Origin: Triatoma infestans
Taxonomy: Eukaryota; Arthropoda; Insecta; Hemiptera; Reduviidae
Length of the DNA: 64,000 nucleotides
Direction: 5' to 3'
Assembly: GCA_011037195.1 (NCBI GenBank)
Contig: JAAEAF010002324.1
Coordinates: forward strand, 1-64,000
A program made the translations under genes and the position numbers. Shown piece by piece: positions 21,090-32,488 of the stretch (within the stretch, counting starts at the first letter, position 1; the number at the start of each line of letters is the position of its first letter). The notes under the pieces were generated by a model that saw only the letters and a program-made list of their open reading frames with translations, was not told the DNA's origin and did not search any database.

Positions 21090-21975
21090 TTTTACTTTGT
21101 CTTACTACTGTTAGAGGAAAAATTTGCGGCCGTGCCAGATTTTCGAAATCGAGTTTTCACCGGAAATTCACGTTTTGGGGATACCTGAGTCCAAAAAAAG
21201 AGGTTTTTAGAAAAATGGTCTGTTGGCCTGTGTGCGCGTGTGGATGTTTGTGAAAAGAATATCTCAAAATTAAAAAGTTGCAGGAAGCTAAACTGGTATT
21301 CCATTTAGATATAACCACCTGTAATGTGATGGTGTGATGATGAGTATTTGTGGTAAGTAGCACGAGCGGTTTCGTATTAGGGCTTGTAAGTATGTTTGAG
21401 GAAAATATAGAAGTATAAGTATAATTAAGAACACACTGGTAGATTAAATTAAATATATTCTCTAAGAGACATTAAGTTACTTTGAATATCACAATAGCTT
21501 ATAATAATTTCTTATAACGTAATACTGGTATAGGTCTGATGTTTCCACCTTGATTTCTAGCACAAGTCTGTTTTTAAAATATCTCTTCTCTTTGTTTCTT
21601 CAATTCTTCCCCTTTGAGGAGAAGGGGTAGTACAATGCCATAATTGTTCTTGAACCGTACAAGTAACTGGACTTCTTCTACCTGGCTTGCCCTTTTGCAA
21701 GGGTATGTCACATATTTTGATAATTTTGATTTATTTATAAATTAATATATTTTAATGTTTTGCATCCATCACACACCATATCAGATACGAAGATTTCGTG
21801 CAAAATCGATTCCCCAAAAGTGCCACTTTAGTGAATAGGTTTTTCACTTTTTTTTGTAATTTTCTCCATAAAAATGCCGATGGTTTAAAATGCTAATAAC
21901 AATTGTATGTGTGAAGAAAATATGCCATTTCGCAGTAAGAGAAAGTTGTGTGAGTGTTTCACACCGGATTTTTTT
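21090..21975 (+). repeat. 300-bp-unit element, copy 1
   Basis: It begins with CTTACTACTGTTAGAGG, then CGAAATCGAGTTTTCACCGG, as at 34695 and (inverted) 54840. It ends with AGTAAGAGAAAGTTGTGTGAG and TGTTTCACACCGG before a T run. The end hairpin pairs GTGTGA with TCACAC. About 400 bases in the middle (21310-21720) do not match the other copies and may be a later insertion. Confidence 0.6.
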
Positions 21976-22529
21976 TTTTTATTATTAGTCTTACATCATT
22001 TCAAATTGCTACTGCAGAGGAAACTTATTACAGTTTTTCCTAGAACATCCTAATTACCAAAGTTTGGCGAAAAAAAAACTTTTCAAACGAGACAAGGCAT
22101 TAGAATTTCTTAACTTGAGGTAATTTTTTTTTTTTAATTCGGTACCCTTATTACAAAATTGAATTGCCCTTAAACAATTCCTATTAAACGAAGAGTAAAA
22201 GTAAACAAAAAGATATATTTGCAAATTAATAGGCAAGGGAGTTTTCGAAATAATTATTTATATAATTCAAAATATTTATGTAAAATAAACTGAAGCTTAT
22301 TTTTTCATTCAAGCTAAAAGGTCCAGCAACCAAATTATCTAAACTGGGAATAACTGATTATTAGTTACTTATTTGACAAGAGAAAAAAGGTGACAATCCT
22401 GTATACCGGAGGTCAGGTTTAGCTACAACAGAGCTCAGTCAAAGTGAAGCAAGAAATGGATTTGCCAATCAGAGGTTGATCAATTACTTTAAAATTAGAT
22501 AGAAATTTTAACATTATAATATCGAGCAG
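21976..22529. other. No gene recognised
   Basis: AT-rich stretch with T runs. Nothing could be supported. Confidence 0.5.
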
Positions 22530-23340
22530 AAGTGAACGGAATAGTGGCCCTCCTCAGCTCGGTAACTCCATCTGCTATATGGGGGTCGGAGCTGAAGTCT
22601 TTGGAGGTAGACCTAAGGATCAAAAAGGCCAGCTTAGAAAAAGACGCCAACTTCTTCCAGGCTGTAGTGGTGGATTATAGCTCTATGCAGAGAAAATTTC
22701 AAGGCACGGATTAGCGATAAGGAGAGTGGCCATGTACTCCAATAACCACTAAGTACGCTAAATTCTGACTTTGATAAAGCCGGTTCACCGGAAGTCCAGA
22801 TTTATTGAATAGTTTTTTATTTTTCTGTTTTTTTTTTTTTTTGCGACTTTGTCCATAAAAACAAGTTCCATTAAACTCGCTATACATTCAGAGACCACCC
22901 ACTATTGTTTTAAACAAGTTTGCGAATAATTTTTTTTTTTTAGAAGATTTAGGCAGTTGCGAGATAGTGCTTTCCTCTAAAGTGCCATTTTAGCAGTTAC
23001 AGTTGCATTTCATTGTAGCAGTTTTGTAGCTGTGTCACTTTGAAGGCACTTTCGTCACACTAAATTGTGTCACAACTAGTGTGGGACTGTCAAACTGGCC
23101 TAACCGAATAAACTGATACTCGCTTGGGTGCCGGGACGTGCAGATTTCTGGGTAACGAAAATGCAGATGAGCTGGCGAGGGAGAGGTCAAAGGACATGTT
23201 CATGGGCCCAGAAGCCTGATTCAAACTTCCATCAAAAGCTGGATGGAAGACCAACGTCTGTCTGCAATGGTGGGAAAGAACAACAGGATAGGGTCAGGCG
23301 GAAAATTCACAGAAAGTTCAAACTTGATATTTAGTTCTGT
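22530..23340 (+). pseudogene. Decayed LOA-type RNase H, interrupted by a 300-bp-unit repeat
   Basis: The first part (22560-22760) aligns by eye with the RNase H of the element at 9816: GVGAEVFGG corresponds to GVGAGVYGA, ASLEKDANFFQAVVV to VSLGRLATVFQAELV, and RRVAMYSNNH to SRVVIYSDSQ, across several frames. The second part (23110-23340) has GNENADELARERSKDMFMGP, matching the WVPGH...GNEAADRLA...IGP block, then IKSWMEDQR matching IKLWMQDRS. The two parts are separated by about 340 bases (22770-23100) that match the 300-bp tandem-unit repeat. So the repeat has landed inside an older LOA-like copy. Many frame slips and stops make it non-functional. Confidence 0.65.
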
Positions 23341-23479
23341 CAAGGGGACCCGAGAATAAGGTTTCGATCAAAATAGGTTAAATCATTTTACTGAATAGAC
23401 TCTGTATCTTAAAAAGAGCATTTATTTGAAACATTTTTTCCCGGATAAATTCATTTATGAGGAGTTTTTGGAAGCAGTG

Positions 23480-23740
23480 GGGTTATTGTTGTGGTGGTTG
23501 GTTCCGCAGAGGTGGAAAGCATCAGATACATTTTTTGTGGTAGCCTGCTTCATTTTGTGATCATCGACCGGTTTCGGGCGTTCGCCCATCTTCAGGATGC
23601 TTTTTTCAGACACTGTGACAACACAGACTCGCACAGAGCAAACTTACTTTCACACTAACTGAGACGTATTTTTAAAAAACTAATCTCTTAAACTAGGTCA
23701 AGGGATGTGGCCAGATGGGTGGGAAAACACGTGTTTGGGT
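23480..23740 (-). repeat. Hammerhead-family repeat, nearly intact copy
   Basis: It contains the landmarks GGTTCCGCAGAGGTGGAAAG, TAGCCTGCTTCATTTTGTG, the ribozyme-like core at 23562-23599, and GACTCGCACAGAGCAAACTT. Its last 140 bases are repeated almost exactly at 25320-25445. Confidence 0.65.
23562..23599 (-). ncRNA. Hammerhead ribozyme-like motif (minus strand)
   Basis: Read on the minus strand: CATC, then CTGAAGA (the CUGANGA core), then a stem II of GGGCG/CGCCC, then GAAA, then CCGGTC, then GATG. CATC and GATG pair as stem I. ACC/GGT forms a minimal palindromic stem III, placing the expected cleavage after the C of GGTC. One extra T lies between the core and stem II, which departs from the textbook fold. 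Small hammerheads with tiny stem III are known in Penelope-like elements and animal retrozymes. Self-cleavage here is a prediction only. Confidence 0.5.
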
Positions 23741-24354
23741 TGTTAAAGGGCAAATTTTTCTTACAGTGGACACAACACGTGGGGGTCTAATCTTTAAACT
23801 CTGTTGTTGAAGGGAGATTTACTTTACAATTAACTAACCAAAATAGAATATAAAATACACAAAATAAATTTAAATAACGATTAAACTAACATTTAAAATT
23901 CATTCATTCGTTTAAAATTGAACGATTTTTTATAATTAAGTTTTTATATCTATGCATTTCAGTCATTCTTTCACTTTTTCACGCAACCTTCACATCCTCG
24001 CAAGCATGTATACCTAAATATGGTTTTTTATATAATTAAGTTTTTTATTATGCATCCCACAAACCATATCACATCATCACTCACATACATCATCCAAATA
24101 CGTACTTTTTTTTTCCTATATATATATATATCCAAACTAGTAAATTTAAATAAACTAGTAACTTATAAACTAGTAAATTTATATATACCTAGTAGATTTA
24201 AAACTAAACCTAAAACTAAAATCTGTTTAAGAACTATTTGTTGTGTGTGTAATGTTTGCACTGGTAATTGCGTTTCTGTTGCTATTGCTAGTGGGGTTAT
24301 GATTAGTCTAAACTGTAATCTATATAATAATATTAATTACAATGAAATATAAGT
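23741..24354. other. No gene recognised
   Basis: AT-rich. A 110-codon plus-strand frame (24020-24352) shows no domain and overlaps TA repeats. Confidence 0.45.
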
Positions 24355-24900
24355 AAAATTCAGACTTTGAGAAAGCCGATTCACTAGAAGTGCAAATTTA
24401 TTGAATAGTTTCTTTGTCTATTTTTTGCGATTTTGTCTACAAAAACAACGAATCTCATTAAACTCTCTTTACATATAGAGACCTCTCACTATTGTTTTAA
24501 ACAGGTTTGCGAATTAATTCATTTAAGGGGATTTTAGCAGATGCGGAAGCTGTGCTTTCCTCTTAAGTGTCATTTCATTGTAGTATATGATTCAATCATT
24601 TGTATAACATTAACTGGAATTAAATGTATCGCCAAAATTACTAATTTGAAAAAAAAAATCAGTTCATCAGAATGTAGGACATTACTGATTAGTTTTTTTT
24701 TTTTTTCAGTTTTCTGCAATTTTCTCCATAATACCAACGGGTTTCATTAAACTTGGGATACTAACTGTACAAACAGAAATCTTATTTTCGTTTAAATCTT
24801 TTTTTCTGTGAAAACTGGATGTTAGAAAGTTCTTGGGGAGGTGGAACGTCATGATTCCTAAAAAAATGTTGAAGACAACTAAGCATTTAGTAAAAATTAT
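24355..24900 (+). repeat. 300-bp-unit repeat, two degenerate units
   Basis: Unit landmarks occur twice: AGAAGTGC then TTTATTGAATAG near 24383, and GAATGTAGGACATTACTG near 24670. Each is followed by a T run, TGCGATTTTGTC or TGCAATTTTCTCC, and a CATTAAACT stretch. Confidence 0.5.
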
Positions 24901-25319
24901 ATGTTCGAAGAAAGTAAATTGTAATCAGAGTAAGTCGTGAGGTATTGTACGATTTGTTGGTAGTTTTTATGAATGAGCAAGTTGTTTGAACAAAAAATTA
25001 CTTATTACTTAAAACTCACAATATAATTTATCCGACATATTTATTACACACAGATTTAAGAGCCTTAATACCAGAGCGACAGGGCAAGACTGTTGATCAC
25101 TATGGTAATTTCTTTCTGATAATTTTTACTATATTTTAATATTATATTCGTTACCTTCTGCGTTTCCCTTTTATAAGTTTTTAAGTTGTCTGCTACCTAG
25201 CTAGGGATTTGGACGGAGTTGGTCTTGCGGCTAGTCTTGTGGCAGTGATCATGTGCGAATCGTGCAAATGACGTAGTGATATAGAGATAGATGGCCAAAA
25301 TTGAATCAATAAGGCAATC

Positions 25320-25445
25320 AAAATTCAGACACTGTTACAACACAGACTCGCACAGAGCAAACTTAGTTTAACACTAACTGAGACGTATTTTTAAAAAACT
25401 AATCTCTTAAACTAGGTCAAGGGATGTGGCCAGATGGGTGGGAAA
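25320..25445 (-). repeat. Truncated hammerhead-family copy without the core
   Basis: Nearly identical to 23603-23740, including CACAGACTCGCACAGAGCAA and GGGATGTGGCCAGATGGGTG. The ribozyme-like part is absent. Confidence 0.6.
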
Positions 25446-28400
25446 ATATATTGAGAGGGTTTGTAAGGAGACATAGCAATGTTGTTCCCAATTATGTAAT
25501 ATTTAGAGAAATTTTACCACCTGTTTATAACTTTAGATTTGGATATTAAATTTACTATCATACAGATTAAATAGAAAAAAATTTAATATTTGTAATAACT
25601 TATAATGTACAAAAAGTATGGGTAGGTAATAAATAAGTGGATAATGAAAATGTACAAACGAGGTCAAGATTAATGTGTGATCCTATGTACATGCAATAAG
25701 TAGTATATACTTTAATATATTATATAATAATGTGTACCTTAACATAGTGGTGATGGGAGAAAAGATGAATTGTTAATATCAGATATATAGTTTAGTATTA
25801 TTTCTTCAAAAATTACCTTTCACCCAAAATAATCTAGTTTTATATCTTTGAAGTATTAAGTAAGATAATAAACGCACACAAACATACACATCCTACACTG
25901 TGTCAGTGTAATAGTGTATTAGTTTTGGGTTGAGAGTAGCACGCTTTTCTCTGTGAATCACTTATAAGGTTGGGTTAATACACTTTACCTTTGTACGTTC
26001 AGATACTTAGTGGCTTCAAGTCTTTGTAGTTAATACTGTCTAGATCTTTCCTTCATGCTTCTCTTCTAATGTATTTATGTAAATAAATAATAAATACTCT
26101 ACATTTACCTATTAATATATATTATTTATTAATTTATTTTCAGATAGTTAAATCAAATTATAATATTTAAGCCAATATAATGATAGGAGAAATTGATAGG
26201 GTGTTATGTTGAAATGAACACACAACACTCACTAATCCCACTTTTTACACGAATTACATTTTGACGATATATTGAGAGGAAAAAAAAAGGAGTGTATGTA
26301 AAGGAAAGAGTGATCGCGTATAGAGTGTTGATATTTATAGTGTGATATTGTGCTTGAACAGCGATATGGCTATTTACAACATCTAGTTGTTCTATCTGTC
26401 TATAGCTAGTTTGGAAGGCTTGGTGAAGTCTCTCTAAGCCCTACAAGGACTTTTGTCAGAGAGTTAGTTGTGAGATAATTGATTGCTTGTTACAAGCAGT
26501 TTCTTGAATAATTCTTTCGAAAGTTGTGTTGTAGATTCCTCAATAGAGTGGTAAGCTCAAACGCTCTTAACTTGCTTCTTCTGGTTGCTTGTTTAGACTT
26601 TTTCAAGTGTTTACAATTCTTCAAGAAAAGTTGCTTGTTAACATTTCATGGTAGATCTTGAAACTTGCTCAAGCTCTCAGAATGCTTGCTCTTTTTTCGA
26701 ATTCTCCTAGCTTTTTGTGGAAACTAGAGACAGCTTCAATGGGAAAGTTTGGCTTCCATACAGTGTAGTGGGATGTAATTAAATGTACCTGATGCTAGCG
26801 GTTGATAAGGCTAGTTTCAACAACGTTGGATCCAGCGTTTGTCTAGGGAGCAATTTCTTCTACAGTGGATTGATTGAACTTTCTATCACTTTCTTGTACA
26901 GCAACTTTAAATTTTTTTATTTTAAAGTAGGCGTTTATATTTAGATAATCTTAATTTTAGTCCATACAATTCTAAAGAAAGAATTCCTAAAGTACCTACA
27001 ATTATTCTCTTCAATTGTAAAATTTGAATAAACCAAATAATGACGCATAAAGGTTAGATACAAATATTTTTGTTATTTCATCAGCAATGTTATTATCCTC
27101 AAATTATTAGAAGTTGATTAAAAATTAAATGTATACCAAAAAAAAAAAAAAAAATTCATATAATTAATTCTTCTTATGATGGTGTGCTTTTCTCTCAGTT
27201 TGATTTGAAAAATTATCTTAGAAGTTGAAAATTGTATGTTAAATATTCAGTTATCTTTTATACAATTAGGAGATGGATCCACACATTATATTCAAAGTGC
27301 ATTTTTTTATGAAAGTCTTACGTTACGTCCCAAGGACCCTTTAAAATGAATTTTTCCGGAAGAAACAGTAAAATAAGAATTGTAGATCTGGAGTTTGCAT
27401 ACCAAGATTAAAAGAAATTTTTGGAAACAGTTTTCATAAAAATTGAGAAAAGTGAGAAAACTTAAGAAAATAAATTCAGTAAAAATGTGACTTTCATTTA
27501 AACCAAGCTTCCTCAAACTTAGAATTTAATATCATATAATTGTCCTTAATAATATATCTATTTATATGAGATCAATAAGTTTTATAGGAAAGATTAATTT
27601 TATAGTATCAGGCAGCTGTAAGGAAAACACTTGATATGCATTAATTTTCCGGAAAACGGTGTAGTTAAAAGTTGCAGCAACTTATACTTTTAGTTTATAT
27701 ATATATATATTAGTTTAAAAGAAAATCATTAGATTTAATATTCGGAAATATCGGAAAAAAATTAATAAGTAAAAAGTGGTTGACGAATTTTGACAAACCT
27801 TGACTGTCGGGTCTCCTAAACAAAATATCAAGTTTGAACTTTCTACATTTTTTTATATTTGAATTACAGTAACCATCAGAATCACTCAACTGATTATCAG
27901 GTCTAGAAACTACTTTTTCGGATTCATGGATCTCAGAATAAGTATTTTGCGGTGAAAACTCACATTTTAAAAATTTGATATAATCGTAATACTTCTTCTA
28001 CTTATCGATAAAAATTAAGGAACATATAACTTTTAGTATTTTTTGTTACGAGCGACAATCTAAAAATTACTAAACAGATAATAATTATTTAATTAACAAA
28101 AGACGAAAAGAAGTATTTACATGGAAGAAACCTTTGATAAATAGCCTTTAATTAGGAAGATCTTGCTATGGTAATAAAAATAAATAAATTCAACTCAAAA
28201 AAAAATCAAACATGAAAAATATGACGACATTGTGAGTTTATTCAATAGTCAATTGATTTGTGATATTTTACATTGTTTACAATGAATGGAACAATTGATC
28301 TTTGGACAAAACAGTTGGACCAATGGTAGTAGAGTTAAACGAGAATTCATCAAGAGGCAGTGTTGTTGTCAATTGTAACACTTGTTATTCCAAAACGATG

Positions 28401-28500
28401 ATCACGGGACTCCACCACCCCACACACACTTCATGTACATTGTTAAATCATATTGTAATCCCATATAAAGTGTGTAAATGTTTATTCATTCTCCATTAAT
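25446..28500. other. Mostly unclassified; inverted repeat traces near 27640-28070
   Basis: 27840-27990 resembles the minus-oriented head of the 300-bp-unit element (TTTTCGGATTCATGGATCTC then GGTGAAAACTCACATTTT). 26380-26900 is slightly GC-richer and free of obvious repeats, but no coding frame is convincing. Confidence 0.4.
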
Positions 28501-29260
28501 ATAAAAAAATCTGATGTGAAACACTAACACGACTATTTCATACTCCTGGTTAGTACAATTGTATAAAAAAAAATGGCAAATCTATAAATTATAATGTTTA
28601 CATATTTGTCCTAACATAAGTATATTGATGAGGGCAATAAGTACCTGGCTACCTACTAATCTTGGCAGGGAAAGAAGTGATTATATTGTGGCCCAGTAGA
28701 GCGAACCAAAACCCCTCAATTAACTGCATATAATATTTGAAAATTAACGTCTCAGATTCCTCACAACTATTCAAATTCAATTTTTTGGGCAAAAAGGTTT
28801 CAAATAAAAGTGATACGTTTATATCTGTGCAATTAGCCATAACAAGTTTTAAAGGAAATTCCAACAAATTGAAAAAAAAACCCTTCTCTGGTAAAAAGTC
28901 GCATTTCCTTTGAACAATTTTCCTCAACTTTGGAATTCTTGTAACATTTCTAATATATATTAATATTACATAAGTGACAGAGCTATATATTTTATTAAAG
29001 TGGTACTTTACAAGGAAGCTTAACGTTACTGATTCTTCTGAATCCCTCCACCCCCCACAAAAAAAAAAAACGATTTGCCCGGAAAAATTTCCAAATAAAA
29101 GTGATAGGTAATTATGTGTGTAGACAGTATACAAAGTTTAAATAAAATCGTTGGTGCCGTTTTTTGAGAAAAGTGCAAAAAAAACTGAAGGAAAAAAATC
29201 TGTAAATTTGCCCTCACGGGTTTTTGGATTTTGTCTGAAACCATGGCGGTGGAAGTACTT
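28501..29260 (-). repeat. 300-bp-unit element, minus orientation
   Basis: It opens near 28508 with the inverted end hairpin (AAATCTGATGTGAAACACTAA). Two units follow, with landmarks repeating about 300 bases apart: the runs after CATTTCC near 28903 and TTTGCCC near 29210, each beside TTTCAAATAAAAGTGATA-like sequence. Confidence 0.5.
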
Positions 29261-29269
29261 AAACGGTAT

Positions 29270-29475
29270 ATCAAGTTGTTGTGGTGGTAAACTGTGGTGT
29301 CAAGTTGTTGTGTTGGTAAAATAAAGAGTGTGTAAACTAAGTTTGCTGTGTGCAAATCTGTGTTGTCACACTGTCTGAAAAACGCATCCTGAAGATGGGC
29401 GAACGCCCGAAACCGGTCGATGACCACAAAATGAAGCAGGCTACCACGGAAAATGTCTCTGATCGGAATGTCAAG
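29270..29475 (+). repeat. Hammerhead-family repeat, nearly intact copy
   Basis: Plus-oriented copy with TGTGTTGTCACACTGTCTG, the core at 29385-29422, and ACCACAAAATGAAGCAGGCT. It lies between oppositely oriented 300-bp-unit blocks (28501-29260 and 29580-30330). Confidence 0.65.
29385..29422 (+). ncRNA. Hammerhead ribozyme-like motif (plus strand)
   Basis: Same 38-base layout as 23562-23599: CATC (29385-29388), CTGAAGA (29389-29395), an extra T, stem II at 29397-29408, GAAA (29409-29412), CCGGTC, then GATG (29419-29422). Every paired base of stem I and stem II is preserved in both copies. Ribozyme activity is inferred. Confidence 0.5.
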
Positions 29476-29579
29476 TTTATTGAGCACTCAGCTAATCTCT
29501 TCCCTATATTTCAGTTTATTATATTATTCTATATAATATAATATGTTATTCTATATATAAAGTATTACAATAAGTGATA

Positions 29580-30330
29580 TTAATTATAATGAAATGCCAT
29601 ACCAAAATACCGAGTTTGAAGAAACCAGAAGTGCAGCTTTTCTGAACAGTTTTTTGTGTCTTTTTCCATAAAGACACGAACGAATTTCATTTAAACTTCC
29701 TATAACCATGCATTACAGACCTATCACTTTTGTTTTAGACAATTTCCCAAATAAATTTATTTCAGGGATTTTGTGGGTGGGGCAAGTTTATGCTTTCTTC
29801 TAAAATGCCATTTCAATTTATTATAAGATTCTATCATTAAAGCCCTCGAATGATTTAGAATTAAGAGACTTTCGACTCTTTGACGTAGATAACCGTGACG
29901 TGTTTTCCTGCCTATAAAAATAGACAAATTCGAATCTAGTCACAGCCGCCATGATCTGCACTCATGAACTATCCCTAGACTAGGAATTAAAATCTTGATG
30001 GAACACCAGGACGACTTAATCAAGGAAGAATTTTAATTAACCGACCCGGCCTCCTATTGGACAATGCTCAGAAATCTTATATTACATTAATTAGAATTAA
30101 ATGTAAATTCCGAATTTGAGGAAAATTGGTTGCCCGGAAACAGGACATGAAAAAAACAGTTTCTTTTCAGTTTTCTGCTATTGTCTCCATTATACTGATA
30201 TGTTTCATTAAGTTTGGTATAACAACTATACAAAAAAGAGTATTCTCACTTTTTTTGAATATTTTATCCGAGAAAACAGATTTTAGAGAGATTCTGTGGC
30301 GCTGGGAGGATGGCACTGCCTCAATAAATG
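29580..30330 (+). repeat. 300-bp-unit repeat, plus orientation, degenerate units
   Basis: Landmarks: CCAGAAGTGCAGCTTTTCTG near 29620, ATTTCATTTAAACTT, then ATGCCATTTCAATTTATTAT. A second unit begins near 30130 with CCCGGAAACAGGAC. A short unrelated patch at 29935-30060 separates them. Confidence 0.5.
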
Positions 30331-30829
30331 TGGAAAACAGAATGTAGAAGAACAGGGAAATGTGCTCATAGCCGGTTGTTTTGCACACGGGTAGTTTCTT
30401 CCCCGCGGTAATTAAAGAAATTTGTCATTTCTTTTTTCTTCAATAATCTTAAATAATTATAAAATCTGAAGGCATAATTATTATAATCATTTATTTAAAA
30501 AGATAAGCTTTATTGAATAAACAATCGCCAATGCGCATGGACTCTTAATGTGTCAAAAATAATCTAGTTCCATTTAAAACAATATTCACAAAAAATATTA
30601 TTTTAAAAGTTACAATGTCTTAAGCTTAAACTTTAAATAGGTTTTCCCTTTTATGTATCTTCAACGAAACTTATTCATTTCAATCAAAAACAAATATGGT
30701 GAAAAGTTTGAACTCTTCATACAATATAATTGTTTTTTGTTTTGTTAAAGAAAACAATTCCATATAATACGTTAAACAGTGTGTAGGGGGTTAAAAGGGG
30801 AGTTGAAGTTCAGTTAGTAAGAGTTAGCA

Positions 30830-30926
30830 AGGGAGTTTAGTTGTTCTAAAGGTGGAGAGCGTTACTATAGGAGAAGAACCGGTGTGATAGGCCTAAGGAA
30901 GGATAGGGCCAAAGGAAATGAACTCT
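30830..30926 (+). repeat. Direct repeat module, copy 1
   Basis: Shares TTAGTTGTTCTAA, GGTGGAGAGCG, GGTGTGATAGGCCTAAGGAA and AGGGCCAAAGGAAATGAACT with 31783-31880, about 950 bases downstream in the same direction. No known family is recognised. Confidence 0.6.
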
Positions 30927-31782
30927 GGGAAGCAATTAAGAACTCCAAAACCCAACCTTCTCTTTCCTCGAACACACAGATATCTAAAATGGCCAGCCAA
31001 CTACCTCCAGATAAACTCAATTCCATCTCTCTCACTCCTCTTAACCATGCGATCTTCTCCTGCCAACATGTACCTCTGCACTATCTTCAAATCCTTGGAC
31101 TCTTACATCTATCTACTCTTCTTCTTCTTCTTCTTCTACTTCGTCTTTTTCTTTTCCAATCCTAAATGTCCACCCTTAGCTAACATACAACTTTTGGTTT
31201 TGTTTAACTTTTCTTTGCCATATAGTTCTTATGGAGAAAGTTTAACTAGTACTGTTTTACTTTGTACAATACTAACAATGTCTTAATGTATCTTCTGTAA
31301 ATTGATATTGATCCTAGGGAATGGAAGTTTGTGCAAGAGAAAATTAAACCAAATATTTGAAATGATGAGATACAAAACAGTAAGGAGGAAGATCAGATAT
31401 TATGTTTATACTCATTCCACAAATTCCTCTAAATTTTTCGGCAGGCAGATGCTAAAAATTAGTTATTAGCGGAATGAGTATTAGTTTTTTTTTTTTAAAC
31501 GATTTATTAGGAATTCATCAGCTATTTGATCATACATACGAGGCATTTGGGTTTATGCATAATGTTTTGACAGTCCCGAAATAGATCGCATCCCCAGTTA
31601 ACTTTAGCGTCAAAATTTCTAATTTGTCAGTATTGGACGAACCGGAAAGAATATTTCAATAGTTTCATTGATCTAAATTTGTGGCATTTGGTCTAGATTT
31701 CAAAGTCAAAGTATGCGATTCAACAAAAACTGGAAAATTGTTAAATATTAAGAAGTTTAAGTTTCGGATATTAATTGGATTA

Positions 31783-31880
31783 GGGAGGTTAGTTGTTCTA
31801 ATGGTGGAGAGCGATAGGAGTGATAGGAGTAGAATCGGTGTGATAGGCCTAAGGAAGAATAGGGCCAAAGGAAATGAACT
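31783..31880 (+). repeat. Direct repeat module, copy 2, with promoter-like tail
   Basis: Second copy of the module at 30830. It is followed by CTATTTAAAAGG (TATA-like, about 31880) and GAGCAGTACAGTTGAGGACAG near 32020, an arrangement seen in Gypsy LTR promoters. No LTR boundaries are visible. Confidence 0.45.
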
Positions 31881-32488
31881 ATTTAAAAGGTATGGAATGG
31901 GATCCGATTCATTAAAGATTCATAATGAGCGGAAAAACACAAAAATGTATCAAAATGTTAGTTACTCCTCACCTAGGCCATATTACGAAGGTACAGTTCG
32001 ATTCATATCCATAGAGCGAGAGCAGTACAGTTGAGGACAGTTTTTATACAGTTTACCACGAGTTTACAACCAGTCATCAACATTCTATTACCTTTTCATC
32101 ATTCAGCCAGTCTATTTTTATATACGAGTATATTTCTCGCTACCTAGCTTCTATATACTTGTAAAAAAGTCCTTGCACTTTGTTGTTTCCTTTCATTATA
32201 AAGTATTCAGCATATATTCTATTTTATTTCATCTTAAAATCCATTTTCTCTAATTCTCGCTCCTTCTCATATCCATTGTAAGGTAATTGATCGCTTCTTC
32301 AGCAGATCCTGTATGTGATCTGCGGGATAGAGGATTGCGGTGGCATCCGCGAAGGTAAGAGGATAGTATTTGTATCCTTTGGGATATCTGCTATGTAAAG
32401 GGTAAATAGGAGGGATCCAAGAATAGAGCCTTGAGGAACGCTTGTACGAACAGGGATTATAGTGAAGTATCAATCTTTCTAAACTTGT

